Positions 7,110 to 15,428 of a stretch of DNA of 64,000 nt are shown here, piece after piece; position 1 is the first letter of the stretch; each line of letters begins with the position of its first letter. The DNA comes from Gluconacetobacter sacchari (GTDB lineage Bacteria; Pseudomonadota; Alphaproteobacteria; Acetobacterales; Acetobacteraceae). The position numbers were made by a program, and so were the translations under genes. The stretch lies in the NCBI RefSeq assembly GCF_014174255.1, contig NZ_JABEQJ010000018.1, positions 35,153-99,152 on the forward strand, read 5' to 3'. Under the pieces are notes generated by a model. That model saw only the letters and a program-made list of their open reading frames with translations, ran no database searches and was not told the DNA's origin.

Positions 7110-7832
7110 TCACGCGGCGCGCAGCAGGCCCGGCCCATGCCGACGCAGCCAGGTCTCCGCCCTGTGGCGGTGCGGCGTCAGCCCGGCCACCAGCACCCAG
7201 AAATCCGGGCCGTGATTCATGTGGCGCAGATGCGCCAACTCGTGGGCGACCACGTAATGCTGCACATCCGCCGGGGCCATCACCAGCCGCCAGTTCAGCA
7301 TGACCGTGCCATCGGCGCTGCAACTGCCCCACCGGCTGCTGGTATCCTTGATCACGATCCGCCGCGGCCGTAACCCGGCCGGCCCGCCGATCTGCGCCAG
7401 CCGCGCCCCCAGCCGCCGCCCGGCTTCCTCCCGCAGAAAAGCCGTCAGGCGCCGGCGCAGGAACGGCGCCTCGCCGCTGACCTTCACCACGTCGTCCTCG
7501 ATCCACACCCCCCGCCGCCCGTCCGGGCAATGGGCGATCGCATGCGGGCGTCCGTCCAGCAGCACCTCGCCGCCATCATGCCATGGTACCGCCGCCGGCA
7601 GATGATCCAGCCGGGACAGCACCCAGACGGCATGGCTTCGCAGCAGCGTCAGACCGGCCGCGCGCTCCACCCTGGGCGGCAGGGTCATGACGATCTCGGC
7701 CTCACGCGCGTCGACCCGCAGCGACAGCCGCCGGGCCCGCGCCGAACGGCGCCAGCGCACCCGGACATCACGCCCCGCCAGCCGGACGATCTCCGCCTCC
7801 GCCGGCATCGGACCGGAGAGGCCGGCCGTCAT
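7110..7832 (-). CDS. YgjP-like zinc metallopeptidase (DUF45/M48 type)
   Basis: This is a 240-residue soluble protein of the YgjP/WLM metallopeptidase family, whose substrates are mostly unknown. The zinc site is [19 protein letters not shown] at about residues 192-210, with HELAH as the gluzincin helix and the downstream His as third ligand. The preceding block [27 protein letters not shown] is the family hallmark (SRWGSCS...LNWRL). The N-terminal part has the basic [13 protein letters not shown] strand usual for this family. It overlaps the upstream ycgN-like gene by four bases (ATGA), so the two are translationally coupled. The tRNA-Leu lies 60 bases beyond its 3' end. Confidence 0.88.
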   Translation of the reverse strand: MTAGLSGPMPAEAEIVRLAGRDVRVRWRRSARARRLSLRVDAREAEIVMTLPPRVERAAGLTLLRSHAVWVLSRLDHLPAAVPWHDGGEVLLDGRPHAIAHCPDGRRGVWIEDDVVKVSGEAPFLRRRLTAFLREEAGRRLGARLAQIGGPAGLRPRRIVIKDTSSRWGSCSADGTVMLNWRLVMAPADVQHYVVAHELAHLRHMNHGPDFWVLVAGLTPHRHRAETWLRRHGPGLLRAA

Positions 7833-8311
7833 TCCGGCGCGCGCGCCCGGGGCCGGCGCGGGCGAGGCATCACGCCGGGCCAGTCGACGATATGATGTTC
7901 CAGCGGGCCGGCGCGCCGCTCGCTGATCGCCCGCCCCCGCACCGAAATCCCGGCCTCATGCACGGTGTCGGGCGAGCCCGACACCAGCGGATGCCACCAT
8001 GCCAATGTCCGTCCCTCGGCCAGCAGCCGATAGGCACAGGATGGCGGCAGCCAGTCGATCTCCCCCAGGGCCTCCGGCGTCAGTTGCACGCAGTCGGGCA
8101 CCTTGCGCCGCCGGCAGGCATAATCCGAACAGAGGCAGCTTTCCAGGTCCAGCAGCCGGCAGGCAACGTCGGTAAACAGGATCTGCTCGGTCACGTCCTC
8201 GCGCAGCTTGTGCAGGCAGCAGCGCCCACACCCGTCGCAAAGCGACTCCCATTCCTCGGTCGTCATTTCGTCCAGACGGCGGGCCTGCCAGAACGGCTTT
8301 GTCTCGGTCAT
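7829..8311 (-). CDS. YcgN/UPF0260-family cysteine-cluster protein
   Basis: The 160-residue protein belongs to the YkgJ/YcgN cysteine-cluster group. The N terminus is [26 protein letters not shown], with the CxGCGxCC cluster. Further cysteines lie in [18 protein letters not shown] and PDCVQLTP, then [14 protein letters not shown], all in the order seen in E. coli YcgN. The cysteines probably bind zinc or an iron-sulfur centre. The biochemical role of the family is unknown. It is coupled to the YgjP-like gene by an ATGA overlap. Confidence 0.88.
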   Translation of the reverse strand: MTETKPFWQARRLDEMTTEEWESLCDGCGRCCLHKLREDVTEQILFTDVACRLLDLESCLCSDYACRRRKVPDCVQLTPEALGEIDWLPPSCAYRLLAEGRTLAWWHPLVSGSPDTVHEAGISVRGRAISERRAGPLEHHIVDWPGVMPRPRRPRARAPE

Positions 8312-8359
8312 GGCGACCGTCTTACCGAATCCCGCCGGCGGAGAGAAGAAAAACGCCGC

Positions 8360-8806
8360 CTATCCGTCCAGCACGCCCACCATCACTGCCCCCGCCACCG
8401 CCAGCGCCGCCGCCGCCAGCACCGCCGGCCCCAGCAACGGCAGCCACAGGCCGCGCAGGCGCGCCCCCCGCCCGGCCCCCAGCCCCCGCGCCGTACGCGC
8501 CAATCCGGGCGGCAGCCGGTCGAGCCCACGCAGCAGTGGCAACAGGACCAGAGGAACCACGCAGACAGCCTGAATCACAACCGATGCCATCCCCCCGCCG
8601 CGCCAGGGGCCGGCCAGGGCAACCGCCCCCATCCAGCCGGGGATCGCCAGCGCCAGGGCACAGACCGTGGCCCCCGACAGGACGCGCCGCCCCATGGGGC
8701 GCGTCCGCATCAGCAGGCCGAACCCGCATGCCATCGCCGCCGCCACCCCTTGCACCAGCAGAGTAACGGCCAGTACCGGCGCACAGCCGGCCGGCGGGCC
8801 ATTCAT
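8360..8806 (-). CDS. short ABC-transporter permease, probably degenerate
   Basis: This 148-residue protein has about four hydrophobic segments and a C-terminal stretch LPPGLARTARGLGAGRGARLRG followed by LWLPLLGPAVLAAA. It lines up with the EAA loop of binding-protein-dependent permeases (P-x-x-L-x-E-A-A-x-x-L-G-A-x-x-x-x-x-F-x-x-V-x-L-P), but the glutamate and first alanine are replaced by Arg-Thr. A normal permease of this type is near 260-290 residues and usually paired, so this is about half length. It overlaps the substrate-binding gene by four bases, so it is the last gene of the operon. It may be a decayed subunit; a reduced but functional form cannot be excluded. Confidence 0.6.
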   Translation of the reverse strand: MNGPPAGCAPVLAVTLLVQGVAAAMACGFGLLMRTRPMGRRVLSGATVCALALAIPGWMGAVALAGPWRGGGMASVVIQAVCVVPLVLLPLLRGLDRLPPGLARTARGLGAGRGARLRGLWLPLLGPAVLAAAALAVAGAVMVGVLDG

Positions 8807-9810
8807 GGCGCAGCCAGCCAGTCCGCGAAACGCCTGGACAGGTCGGGCAGATGCTCCTGCCAGAAAACGGCGTTCATCGGCAGCGGCTGCACCGCCACAT
8901 CATCGGGGCCCGCGTGATACAGCGCAGCAAACCGCGCCGTCTGCTCCGGCTGGGCCATGAAATGCAGCAGGCTGCGTGCCCGATCGCGCGTCGCATGGTC
9001 CAGGTCCGGCGCGACGCCCCACGACAGGCCGTCATCCAGGCTCTGCTCCCATTGCAGCCCGACATCGCGCTGCCCGGCCACCGCCGCCGTGACCTCGCCA
9101 CCTGCCGCGCTGGTCATCAGCACGCTGCCATTGCCGATGATCCGCGCGGATTCCGCCGGGCTGGTCCACCACACGATATAGGGACGCAACTGGCTGAGCT
9201 TGCGGAACGCGCGCGCCACGCCTTCCGGCGTCGCCAGCACGGCATAGATGTCGGCCGGCGCCACGCCATCGGCCATCAGCGCGATCTCCAGCGTCGAGCG
9301 CGGGTCCTTGCGCAGTCCCCGCTTGCCCGGATAGCGCACGACGTTCCAGAAATCACTCCAGTGCGGCGCCGCCGGAACGCGGCCGCGATCCCACGCCAGG
9401 GCGATCCCCTCGCGCAGGGCCGGCACGCCGCAGGCATCCGCGCTGCCGGGGGCGCCGCCCAGGCGCAGCAGCAGCCCCTGCATGCAGGCGGCGCGGGCGG
9501 TACTGTCTTCCATCAGCGCCACGGCCCAGGCACGGCCGCCGGCCTTGCGTCCGCCCGAAGGGCGCGGATCGCCGTTCCAGACATAGCGCAGAATGCCGAC
9601 CCTCATCTGCGCGGCGAAGGGGCGGAAGAACGCCTTGTCCTGCGCCGCGCCCAAGGCGCCCCCCAGTCCATTCACCACCAGGGCATGCGTCCGCCACCCC
9701 GCCCACGCGGTCCCGCCGGTCGCCATGATCGCCAGCAGCAGCCCGATCAGAAGATGACGAAACGATCGGAGAATACGGAGCGGGCCGGACAGGGGGATGA
9801 ACTTTCGCAA
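8803..9810 (-). CDS. polyamine-type ABC substrate-binding protein
   Basis: The 335-residue secreted protein starts at TTG 9810, and the context gives only a weak ribosome site. Residues 16-38 form a signal or anchor sequence ending in AWA. The body resembles the PotD/spermidine-putrescine class: VNGLGGALGAAQDKAFFRPFAAQMRVGI near the start, YIVWWTSPAESARIIGNGSVLMTSAAGGEV in the middle (the yWwtsgA...G.v.m segment), and LLHFMAQPEQTARFAALYHAGPDDVAVQPLP near the end. It should bind a small ligand in the periplasm. The partner ATPase and permease in this operon have lost key residues, so transport function is doubtful. Confidence 0.7.
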   Translation of the reverse strand: MRKFIPLSGPLRILRSFRHLLIGLLLAIMATGGTAWAGWRTHALVVNGLGGALGAAQDKAFFRPFAAQMRVGILRYVWNGDPRPSGGRKAGGRAWAVALMEDSTARAACMQGLLLRLGGAPGSADACGVPALREGIALAWDRGRVPAAPHWSDFWNVVRYPGKRGLRKDPRSTLEIALMADGVAPADIYAVLATPEGVARAFRKLSQLRPYIVWWTSPAESARIIGNGSVLMTSAAGGEVTAAVAGQRDVGLQWEQSLDDGLSWGVAPDLDHATRDRARSLLHFMAQPEQTARFAALYHAGPDDVAVQPLPMNAVFWQEHLPDLSRRFADWLAAP

Positions 9811-9857
9811 GAGGCTGGATAACGGGAAACAGGACAGAACAGGCGGAGCCGACCACG

Positions 9858-10973
9858 CTAACGCATTTCACCCCGAAACGGAAAGGCCACCGCATGGGCC
9901 GGCTGCCAGGCCAGGCGCGCGGCCCGTCCGGCCACCAGCCCCGTCAGGTTCTGCGCCGGAGGGCGCCGGACCAGGACTTCCTGCCCATCCTCCAGGCGAA
10001 AGCGCAGCCGGATATGGTCGCCCATGTGATGCAGTCCCGCCAGCACCGCCGGCAGCGTGTCCTCGCCATCGTCATCGGCGCCCGGCCGGCCGGCCGGAAA
10101 CAGGGTGGCGATCCGGTCGGGGCGGACACACAGCGTACACAACATGTCGCCCGCCAAACCCTGGCCGGCCATGGCCTCGACCCGCGCTCCGCTGGCCAGA
10201 CGCACCGAAGCCAGATCGTCCTCGACCCACGCGACACGACCGGTCAGCGCGTTGGCATCGCCGAAGCCGGTGGCAACCCGGTCGCAGGCCGGCCGGTCGA
10301 ACAATTCGGCCGCGCCGCCGATCTGCAACAGCGCGCGGCCGGACAGCACGCCGATCGCGTCGCCCAGCAGCAACGCATCCTCGCGGTCTCCGGTCGTCAG
10401 GAGCAGCGTCAGGCCCTGCGCCCGCGCCACGCGGGCCAGCAGGCGGCGCATCGCCACCCGGTCCACACGCTCCAGCCCGGCGAACGGATCATCCAGCAGC
10501 AGGACGGAGGGCGCGAACACCAGCAACCGGCCCAGCCGCGCGCGCCATTCATCCTGCGGGGTAAGAACGCGCGGCCGGCTGGACGCACGGCCGTCCAGCC
10601 CCAGCAGGGCCAGCACCGCGTCCACCCGCGCCGCCACCGCCGGACGCGCCATGCGGCGCGCCTCCAGCGGAAAGGCCAGGTTGCGCCGCACGGTCAGATG
10701 CGCGAACAGCGGATCGCGCGCGCTGAACAGCCCCAGCCCCCGATGCCCCGCCGGCCGCGCCGTCACGTCCCGCCCGTCGAGCAGGATCCGCCCGGCCACG
10801 CGCGGCAGATGGCCGGCCAGCGTATCGAGCAGGCGCGACAGATCGGCCGCCCGATCGCCCAGCAATGCCAGGCAGCCGCCAGGCGCGATGGAAAAGGACA
10901 GCGCGGGAGCGGCGGGCTCCACCGGCGCGCACACAAATCCGCGAACGTCAAGACGTGGAAGGAGGGGAGCCAT
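9858..10973 (-). CDS. ABC-transporter ATPase with degenerate nucleotide site
   Basis: The ATG at 10973 gives 371 residues arranged as a PotA/ThiA-like ATPase: an ABC domain to about residue 230, then TOBE-like beta segments ending in EVLVRRPPAQ. The catalytic motifs are eroded. At the Walker A position the sequence is LLGDRAADLSRLL, lacking the GxxGxGK[ST] lysine. The LSGGQ signature position reads LTPQDEWRARLGRLL. Walker B is intact (VLLLDDPFAGLE). The switch histidine is replaced in LLTTGDREDALLL. Such a subunit should not bind and hydrolyse ATP normally. It is the first gene of a three-gene leftward operon with the binding protein and short permease; all three look relaxed. Confidence 0.72.
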   Translation of the reverse strand: MAPLLPRLDVRGFVCAPVEPAAPALSFSIAPGGCLALLGDRAADLSRLLDTLAGHLPRVAGRILLDGRDVTARPAGHRGLGLFSARDPLFAHLTVRRNLAFPLEARRMARPAVAARVDAVLALLGLDGRASSRPRVLTPQDEWRARLGRLLVFAPSVLLLDDPFAGLERVDRVAMRRLLARVARAQGLTLLLTTGDREDALLLGDAIGVLSGRALLQIGGAAELFDRPACDRVATGFGDANALTGRVAWVEDDLASVRLASGARVEAMAGQGLAGDMLCTLCVRPDRIATLFPAGRPGADDDGEDTLPAVLAGLHHMGDHIRLRFRLEDGQEVLVRRPPAQNLTGLVAGRAARLAWQPAHAVAFPFRGEMR

Positions 10974-11282
10974 GCGCGAAGCGAAACCTGCCTGGACGGA
11001 GCGAACGCCCCCGAGTGTAGACAAGCCGCATGAAAGATACGACCGATCTTGCGGCGCCGGCCCGTAAAATCGGCCCGAAGACAGGGCGGACGGCCGGCCG
11101 GCGCCGGCTGACGGGTCGTTGCCAAGGCGCGCGAACTGGCCGATCATCGGGCGCGAGACCCGCGCCGCCGCCCACCGTACGCCCAAGGCGGCCATCGCCA
11201 GCCGCGCCGCGATCAGCTATCTGGCCAGGCGGACATTCCGGCGGCACGCCCGCCAACGCAGCAGAGGGACGAAGCAAGGACC
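10974..11282. other. intergenic region, 309 bases, no firm gene
   Basis: This region separates the divergent ABC ATPase and the small membrane-protein gene, so it should hold both promoters, though no clear pair of boxes is visible. One frame (from a TTG at 11119, ending at TGA 11284-11286) encodes about 55 Arg/Ala-rich residues and overlaps the next start codon in an ATGA. It could be a tiny upstream gene, but composition alone does not support it. Confidence 0.4.
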
Positions 11283-11723
11283 ATGAAGATAGCCGAACTT
11301 GGCAAAGCCACCCTCCAGGCGGAACTGACCGTCCGCCGCGAGATGGCCATCCGCATAGGCAGGCAAGTGGCGTTCCTGGTCGTCGCCGCCGTGTTCGGCC
11401 TGCTGGCCATCCTGTCGGGACATGCGCTGCTCTGGGCCTTCGCGTACCAGACCCTGGGGTTCAGCGTGCTCGGCGCCGCCATCCTGGTCTTCCTGGTCGA
11501 TGCCGCGATGGCGCTGGTGTTCCTGCTGCTGGGCCGCCGCTCGATCATGACGGCGACCGAAATCCGTTCCCGCTTCGCCCGCGAACACGCAATGAACGAA
11601 CTGCGGCAGGCCCTGGCCCTGACCGCCATCACCTCCGCCATCGCCGGGCCGGTCGGCCGTCAGGCCCTGCGCGCGATCCTGCACGCCATCCGCTCGCTCT
11701 TCGGCCGCAAGGCCGGCCTCTGA
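11283..11723 (+). CDS. small membrane protein, holin-III/YqjE-like
   Basis: The 146-residue protein has two hydrophobic helices (VAFLVVAAVFGLLAILSGHA and GFSVLGAAILVFLVDAAMAL) separated by a short loop, between an N-terminal amphipathic basic helix and a C-terminal Arg/Ala helix. This matches the Phage_holin_3_6/YqjE layout of small inner-membrane proteins found in many Proteobacteria, usually not true holins. The start is ATG at 11283. It ends just before the hairpin at 11732-11754. The biological role is unknown; similar genes often sit beside stress or membrane genes. Confidence 0.65.
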   Translation: MKIAELGKATLQAELTVRREMAIRIGRQVAFLVVAAVFGLLAILSGHALLWAFAYQTLGFSVLGAAILVFLVDAAMALVFLLLGRRSIMTATEIRSRFAREHAMNELRQALALTAITSAIAGPVGRQALRAILHAIRSLFGRKAGL

Positions 11724-11731
11724 CCCCTCGA

Positions 11732-11754
11732 TCTCTCCCGCATCGCGGGAGAGA
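11732..11754 (+). terminator. hairpin terminator after the small membrane protein
   Basis: TCTCTCCCGC (11732-11741) pairs with GCGGGAGAGA (11745-11754) around a three-base loop, 8 bases after the stop codon. There is no T tract, as is common in GC-rich genomes. Confidence 0.6.
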
Positions 11755-12028
11755 CGCCAAAGTCGGTTGGGGACCATGCTGAAATTGCATTGGCCCCCGC
11801 CGATCATTTCTGGAAACGTGCCCGGCAGTCACAATTTCATGAGCATGCGGGACCATATGCGTGCGCATGACAGCAGGAAAGCCGGGTAGCGACAAGGATG
11901 GCGGACTCCGAGCGTAGTGCGCGGGCACGATCCTTTGGACGTCGTCTGACCCATGAACATGCGGCCCGGCAGGGCCGGCCAGGCATTGCGCCCGCGCGGG
12001 CCCGGGCGATCGACCCGGCCGACCGGAC
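11755..12028. other. intergenic region before the efflux operon
   Basis: About 270 bases without a protein-like frame. The start of the FUSC gene lies at the right end, so the promoter of the efflux operon should be here. A GC-rich inverted repeat around 11964-11981 (GGCCCGG...GGGCC) is the only structure I see. No known regulator site was recognised. Confidence 0.4.
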
Positions 12029-14263
12029 ATGAGCATCCGGCTGGTCCCGCCGCACGCGGCGCTGCATGTCCCGCGTTCGCTGGCCCGGCTCGGCGGGTTC
12101 ACCTTTCCCGAGTGGAAAGCGCTCCTGCCCACCATCGGCTATACCGCCCGCGCGCTGCTGTCGGTCGGGCTGGCCCTGTTCCTGTCGTTCTTCTTCCAGC
12201 TCCAGACGCCGATGTCGTCGGTCACGACGGTCCTGATCGTGGCCAACCCGGTCGTCGGCGCGATGGTCTCCAAGAGCTTCTGGCGCATCTTCGGCACGGT
12301 GATCGGGGCCGCGGCGGCCGTGCTGCTGATGGCAGCCTTTCCCCAGTCGCCGATGCTGTATTTCATGGGCCTGTCGCTCATCATCGGCCTCGCCTGCTGC
12401 GTGTCGACGCTGCTGCGGTTCTTCAAGGCCTATGCCGCGGTGCTGGCGGGCTACACCATCGTCCTGGTCTCGGTGTCCACCTTCGCCGACCCCGACGGCA
12501 TCTTCATGGCGGCCATGTCGCGCCTGTCGGCGGTCACGGTCGGCATCGTCAGCACGGCGGTGGTGTTCCTGGTCACCTCGGTCAGCCGGCCGGAGAAGGT
12601 CCTGCGCCAGGTCGACCAGACATTGCGCACCATCACCAGCCTGTTCTCGCGCCCCGCGGACCTGGAAGACGCGCCCGCCGCCCGCACGCCGATGCCCGAC
12701 GATCGCGGCCAGCCGCTGTCGTTCCGCGCCATGACGCTGACCAGCTACGACGCGCGGGCCCGCCTGCTGTCGCAGGCCAACGCGCTGGTCGAATCGATCG
12801 AATATGCCGCCGCCGACAATTTCGCGATCGGCCGCCGGGCGGACGGCCTGCGCGCGGGCGTGGCCAGGCTGCTGGGGCTGCTCAGCACCCATCATCCGAT
12901 CTGGCGGAACGAGCCTCCGGAAAATCCGCAGACGACCGCCGCCCGCGACCTGGTGCATGAGGTCATGGCCGGCTTCGCCGTCGCGCCGCCGGAAAACCTG
13001 CACCTGGAAGACCCGGGCCAGATGCGCGCCCGCCTCGCCGCCGCCATCACCACCCTGGACGCCCTGTCGGAGCAGACGAAAGACCTGCCCACGATCGCCT
13101 TCATCGACAACGAACGCGACATTCTGGCCCAACTGCACGAGGCGCTGGACGATTTCGTGGGGCGGCAGGCCGATGTGCGGCCCATCAGCCTGCGGCTCTA
13201 TTTCGACTGGCCCTCGGCGCTGCGCAACGGCACGCGCGGCGCGTTCGTGACCTTGCTGGGCTGCCTGATCTGGTATGTCTTCCGCTGGACGAACGGCGCC
13301 AACATGCTCACCTACCTGATCCCGGCCTCGTGCCTGCTGGCCACCAGCCCGGTGGCATCGCGCGCCAGCGCCCTGTTCGCCAGCGGCACCTTTGCCGCGA
13401 TCCCCGCCGCCTTCATCTGCCAGACCTTCCTGCTGCCCCGGATCGACGGCTACCCGCTGCTGTGGCTGTCGCTGTCGATCTGCCTGCTGCCGGGCATCTG
13501 GCTGCAATTCCATCCCCGCCACGCCATGCGGGGCTTCGGCTATGCGGTATTCTTCAACGCCATGGTGCAGATCCGCAACCCGATTTCCTATGACGACCTG
13601 TCGCTGATGAATGTCTGGCTGGCCTACCTGATCGCGGTGATCGGCCTGGCGCTGGTCTTCCGGGTCATCCTGCCCTCCGACCACCGGCTGGATACCGGCC
13701 GGCTGGTGATGTCGATCAACCGCGCGACCCAGCGGCTGGCGCGCCTGCCGTTGCACCGTCAGGTCGACTGGCCGGTGTGGGAGAACCTGCAAATGCAGAA
13801 GATCCTGCGCATGATCCAGCGTTTCTCGCTGGTCGCCCCTCCCAGGCGCGTCTACGAAACCACCGACGCGGCGTTCATCTGCGTCTCGGTGGGGCGCCTG
13901 ATCGCCCGGTTGCGGCACCTGGCACGGAATCCGGCGGTCCACGAGCACGACCGCGTACGCACGCTCCTGGCCCTGGCCTCCTTCCGGCATCTATGCCGCC
14001 AGCCGGCCCGCACCGCGCAGATGCTCCGTACCGCGGCGCAGGAGGTGATGCGCGATGTCGAGGACCGCCCCGCCCTGTCCCACGTTCCCACCCGGCGCAT
14101 TGCTGCCTGCCTGGAACAGGCATCGCTCCTGGTAGACTCGGCCCCCGGATTCTTTCACAAACAAGGCCCCTTGCAATTGCCGGGCGACATGCCCGGCGCC
14201 AACGGCAGACTGAATATGGCCATCCCGCCCCAGGCGCGTTCGTTCGGAATGAGAGTCGCGTGA
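12029..14263 (+). CDS. FUSC-family efflux protein (fusaric acid resistance/AaeB type)
   Basis: The 744-residue inner-membrane protein has two hydrophobic blocks. The N-terminal block (about residues 30-180) contains ALFLSFFFQLQTPMSSVTTVLIVANPVVGAMVSKSFWRIFGTVIGA, the FUSC signature (tP.w.....i...p..G....k...R..GT..G). The second block (about 400-560) repeats it less strictly (GAFVTLLGCLIWYVF, ANMLTYLIPASCLLA). A long cytosolic domain lies between and another follows. It exports aromatic or hydroxylated acids with the HlyD-type adaptor and outer-membrane factor encoded downstream. Its stop overlaps the next start by one base (TGATG). As first gene of the operon it probably sets expression of the whole pump. 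Confidence 0.88.
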   Translation: MSIRLVPPHAALHVPRSLARLGGFTFPEWKALLPTIGYTARALLSVGLALFLSFFFQLQTPMSSVTTVLIVANPVVGAMVSKSFWRIFGTVIGAAAAVLLMAAFPQSPMLYFMGLSLIIGLACCVSTLLRFFKAYAAVLAGYTIVLVSVSTFADPDGIFMAAMSRLSAVTVGIVSTAVVFLVTSVSRPEKVLRQVDQTLRTITSLFSRPADLEDAPAARTPMPDDRGQPLSFRAMTLTSYDARARLLSQANALVESIEYAAADNFAIGRRADGLRAGVARLLGLLSTHHPIWRNEPPENPQTTAARDLVHEVMAGFAVAPPENLHLEDPGQMRARLAAAITTLDALSEQTKDLPTIAFIDNERDILAQLHEALDDFVGRQADVRPISLRLYFDWPSALRNGTRGAFVTLLGCLIWYVFRWTNGANMLTYLIPASCLLATSPVASRASALFASGTFAAIPAAFICQTFLLPRIDGYPLLWLSLSICLLPGIWLQFHPRHAMRGFGYAVFFNAMVQIRNPISYDDLSLMNVWLAYLIAVIGLALVFRVILPSDHRLDTGRLVMSINRATQRLARLPLHRQVDWPVWENLQMQKILRMIQRFSLVAPPRRVYETTDAAFICVSVGRLIARLRHLARNPAVHEHDRVRTLLALASFRHLCRQPARTAQMLRTAAQEVMRDVEDRPALSHVPTRRIAACLEQASLLVDSAPGFFHKQGPLQLPGDMPGANGRLNMAIPPQARSFGMRVA

Positions 14264-14457
14264 TGCTGACCGAGTTCAATTTCTTCGGCGTCTTCATGGC
14301 GCCGATCGTCGTCTACGCGGTCGCCGCCCTGCCGGTGACGATGCTGATCCGCTTCCTGCTGTGGTGGAGCGGGATCATGAAATGGTTCTGGCATCTCGCG
14401 CTGTTCGAGGTCGCCTTGTACACGTCCGTTCTATGCCTGATGATCCTGTTCGTCTGA
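14263..14457 (+). CDS. DUF1656/AaeX-like small membrane protein
   Basis: The 64-residue protein begins MLTEFNFFGVFMAPIVVYAV. It has two hydrophobic segments (residues 9-33 and 43-63) with the FW motif in GIMKWFWHLALFEVALY that marks DUF1656 (AaeX). It is always found between FUSC pump and membrane-fusion genes, as here. Translation is probably coupled to the FUSC gene through the TGATG junction. Its exact role in the pump is not known. Confidence 0.88.
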   Translation: MLTEFNFFGVFMAPIVVYAVAALPVTMLIRFLLWWSGIMKWFWHLALFEVALYTSVLCLMILFV

Positions 14458-14500
14458 GAAACGACCGAACAACTGCCCCCTTGCTAGGTCCGAGAGAGAC

Positions 14501-15412
14501 ATGCCCCTTCTACGCACCCTGATCCGCGTGGTCCTGACCCTGAGCGTCGTCGCGCTGGCGATCGTCCTGGGGGTGACCCTGTGGGACACGTACATGATCG
14601 CCCCCTGGACGCGCGACGGGCGCGTGCGCGTCTACGTGGTGGACGTGGCGCCCGAAATTCCCGGCACGGTGGTGCAGGTCCCGGTGGTCGACAACCAGTT
14701 CGTCCACAAGGGCGACCCGCTGTTCGTGCTGGACCCGGTGCGCTTCCGCCTGGCGATCCGCGAGGCCCAGGCCCGCCTGGACGGCGCGGAGGAAGAGCTG
14801 AAGCTGAAGCGCAACGACGCCAAGCGCCGCATGGGCCTGGGCGGCATCGTGTCGGCCGAGGAACAGGAAGTCTTCAACTCCAACGTGGCGACGCAGGTGG
14901 CGACGGTCGACGCGGCCCGCGCGGCGCTGGACCTGGCGAAGCTGAACCTGCAACGCTCGGTGCTGTACTCGCCGGTCAACGGCTACGTGACCAACCTGAA
15001 CCTGCGGGTGGGCGATTATCTGACGGCGGGCCAGCCCCGCCTGGCGGTGATCGACGCGGATTCCTACTGGGTCAACGGGTATTTCGAAGAAACCAAGATG
15101 TGGGGCGTGCATGTCGGCGACGTGGCCCGGGTGAAGCTGATGGGCTACAAGCAGATCATCCCCGGCCATGTCGTGTCGATCGCGCGCGGCATCAACGACC
15201 AGAACGGCAATCCGGACCGGCTGGGCTTGCAGGACGTCAACCCGATCTTCACCTGGGTCCGCCTGGCGCAGCGCATTCCGGTGCGCATCCATCTGGACCG
15301 TGTGCCCGAGAGCGTGACGCTGGCGGCCGGCATGACCTGCACGGTCAGCGTCGGCCCGCAATCGCGCAGCCAGAAGGGGCATCTGACCACCTGGCTGCAA
15401 GATCATCTGTAA
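14501..15412 (+). CDS. HlyD/AaeA-family membrane-fusion protein
   Basis: The 303-residue periplasmic adaptor has a single N-terminal anchor (LIRVVLTLSVVALAIVLGVTLWDTY). The biotinyl-lipoyl-like part begins VRVYVVDVAPEIPGTVVQVPVVDNQFVHKGDPLFVLDP. A coiled-coil hairpin follows (IREAQARLDGAEEELKLKRNDAKRR), then the second lipoyl half LNLQRSVLYSPVNGYVTNLNLRVGDYL and the beta-barrel YWVNGYFEETKMWGVHVGDVARVKLMG. The YxxAPWxxxGRV[RK] entry motif of the AaeA group is present as MIAPWTRDGRVRV. GAGAGAG upstream of ATG 14501 serves as ribosome site. It links the inner-membrane FUSC protein to the outer-membrane factor encoded next. Confidence 0.9.
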   Translation: MPLLRTLIRVVLTLSVVALAIVLGVTLWDTYMIAPWTRDGRVRVYVVDVAPEIPGTVVQVPVVDNQFVHKGDPLFVLDPVRFRLAIREAQARLDGAEEELKLKRNDAKRRMGLGGIVSAEEQEVFNSNVATQVATVDAARAALDLAKLNLQRSVLYSPVNGYVTNLNLRVGDYLTAGQPRLAVIDADSYWVNGYFEETKMWGVHVGDVARVKLMGYKQIIPGHVVSIARGINDQNGNPDRLGLQDVNPIFTWVRLAQRIPVRIHLDRVPESVTLAAGMTCTVSVGPQSRSQKGHLTTWLQDHL

Positions 15413-15428
15413 GGCCCCCGGCGCGAGC

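Noticed and set aside
6842..7303. Plus-strand ORFs over the right attachment site and tRNA-Leu
   Set aside because: They translate the tRNA and the antisense of the integrase and YgjP-like genes.
11119..11286. Possible 55-residue gene overlapping the start at 11283
   Set aside because: Only a TTG start, no ribosome site and an Arg/Ala-biased composition; the ATGA overlap alone is not enough.
11837..13990. 717-codon minus-strand ORF opposite the FUSC gene
   Set aside because: Its composition is dominated by Gln, Arg, His and Asp from complementary codons; the plus strand has clear membrane segments.
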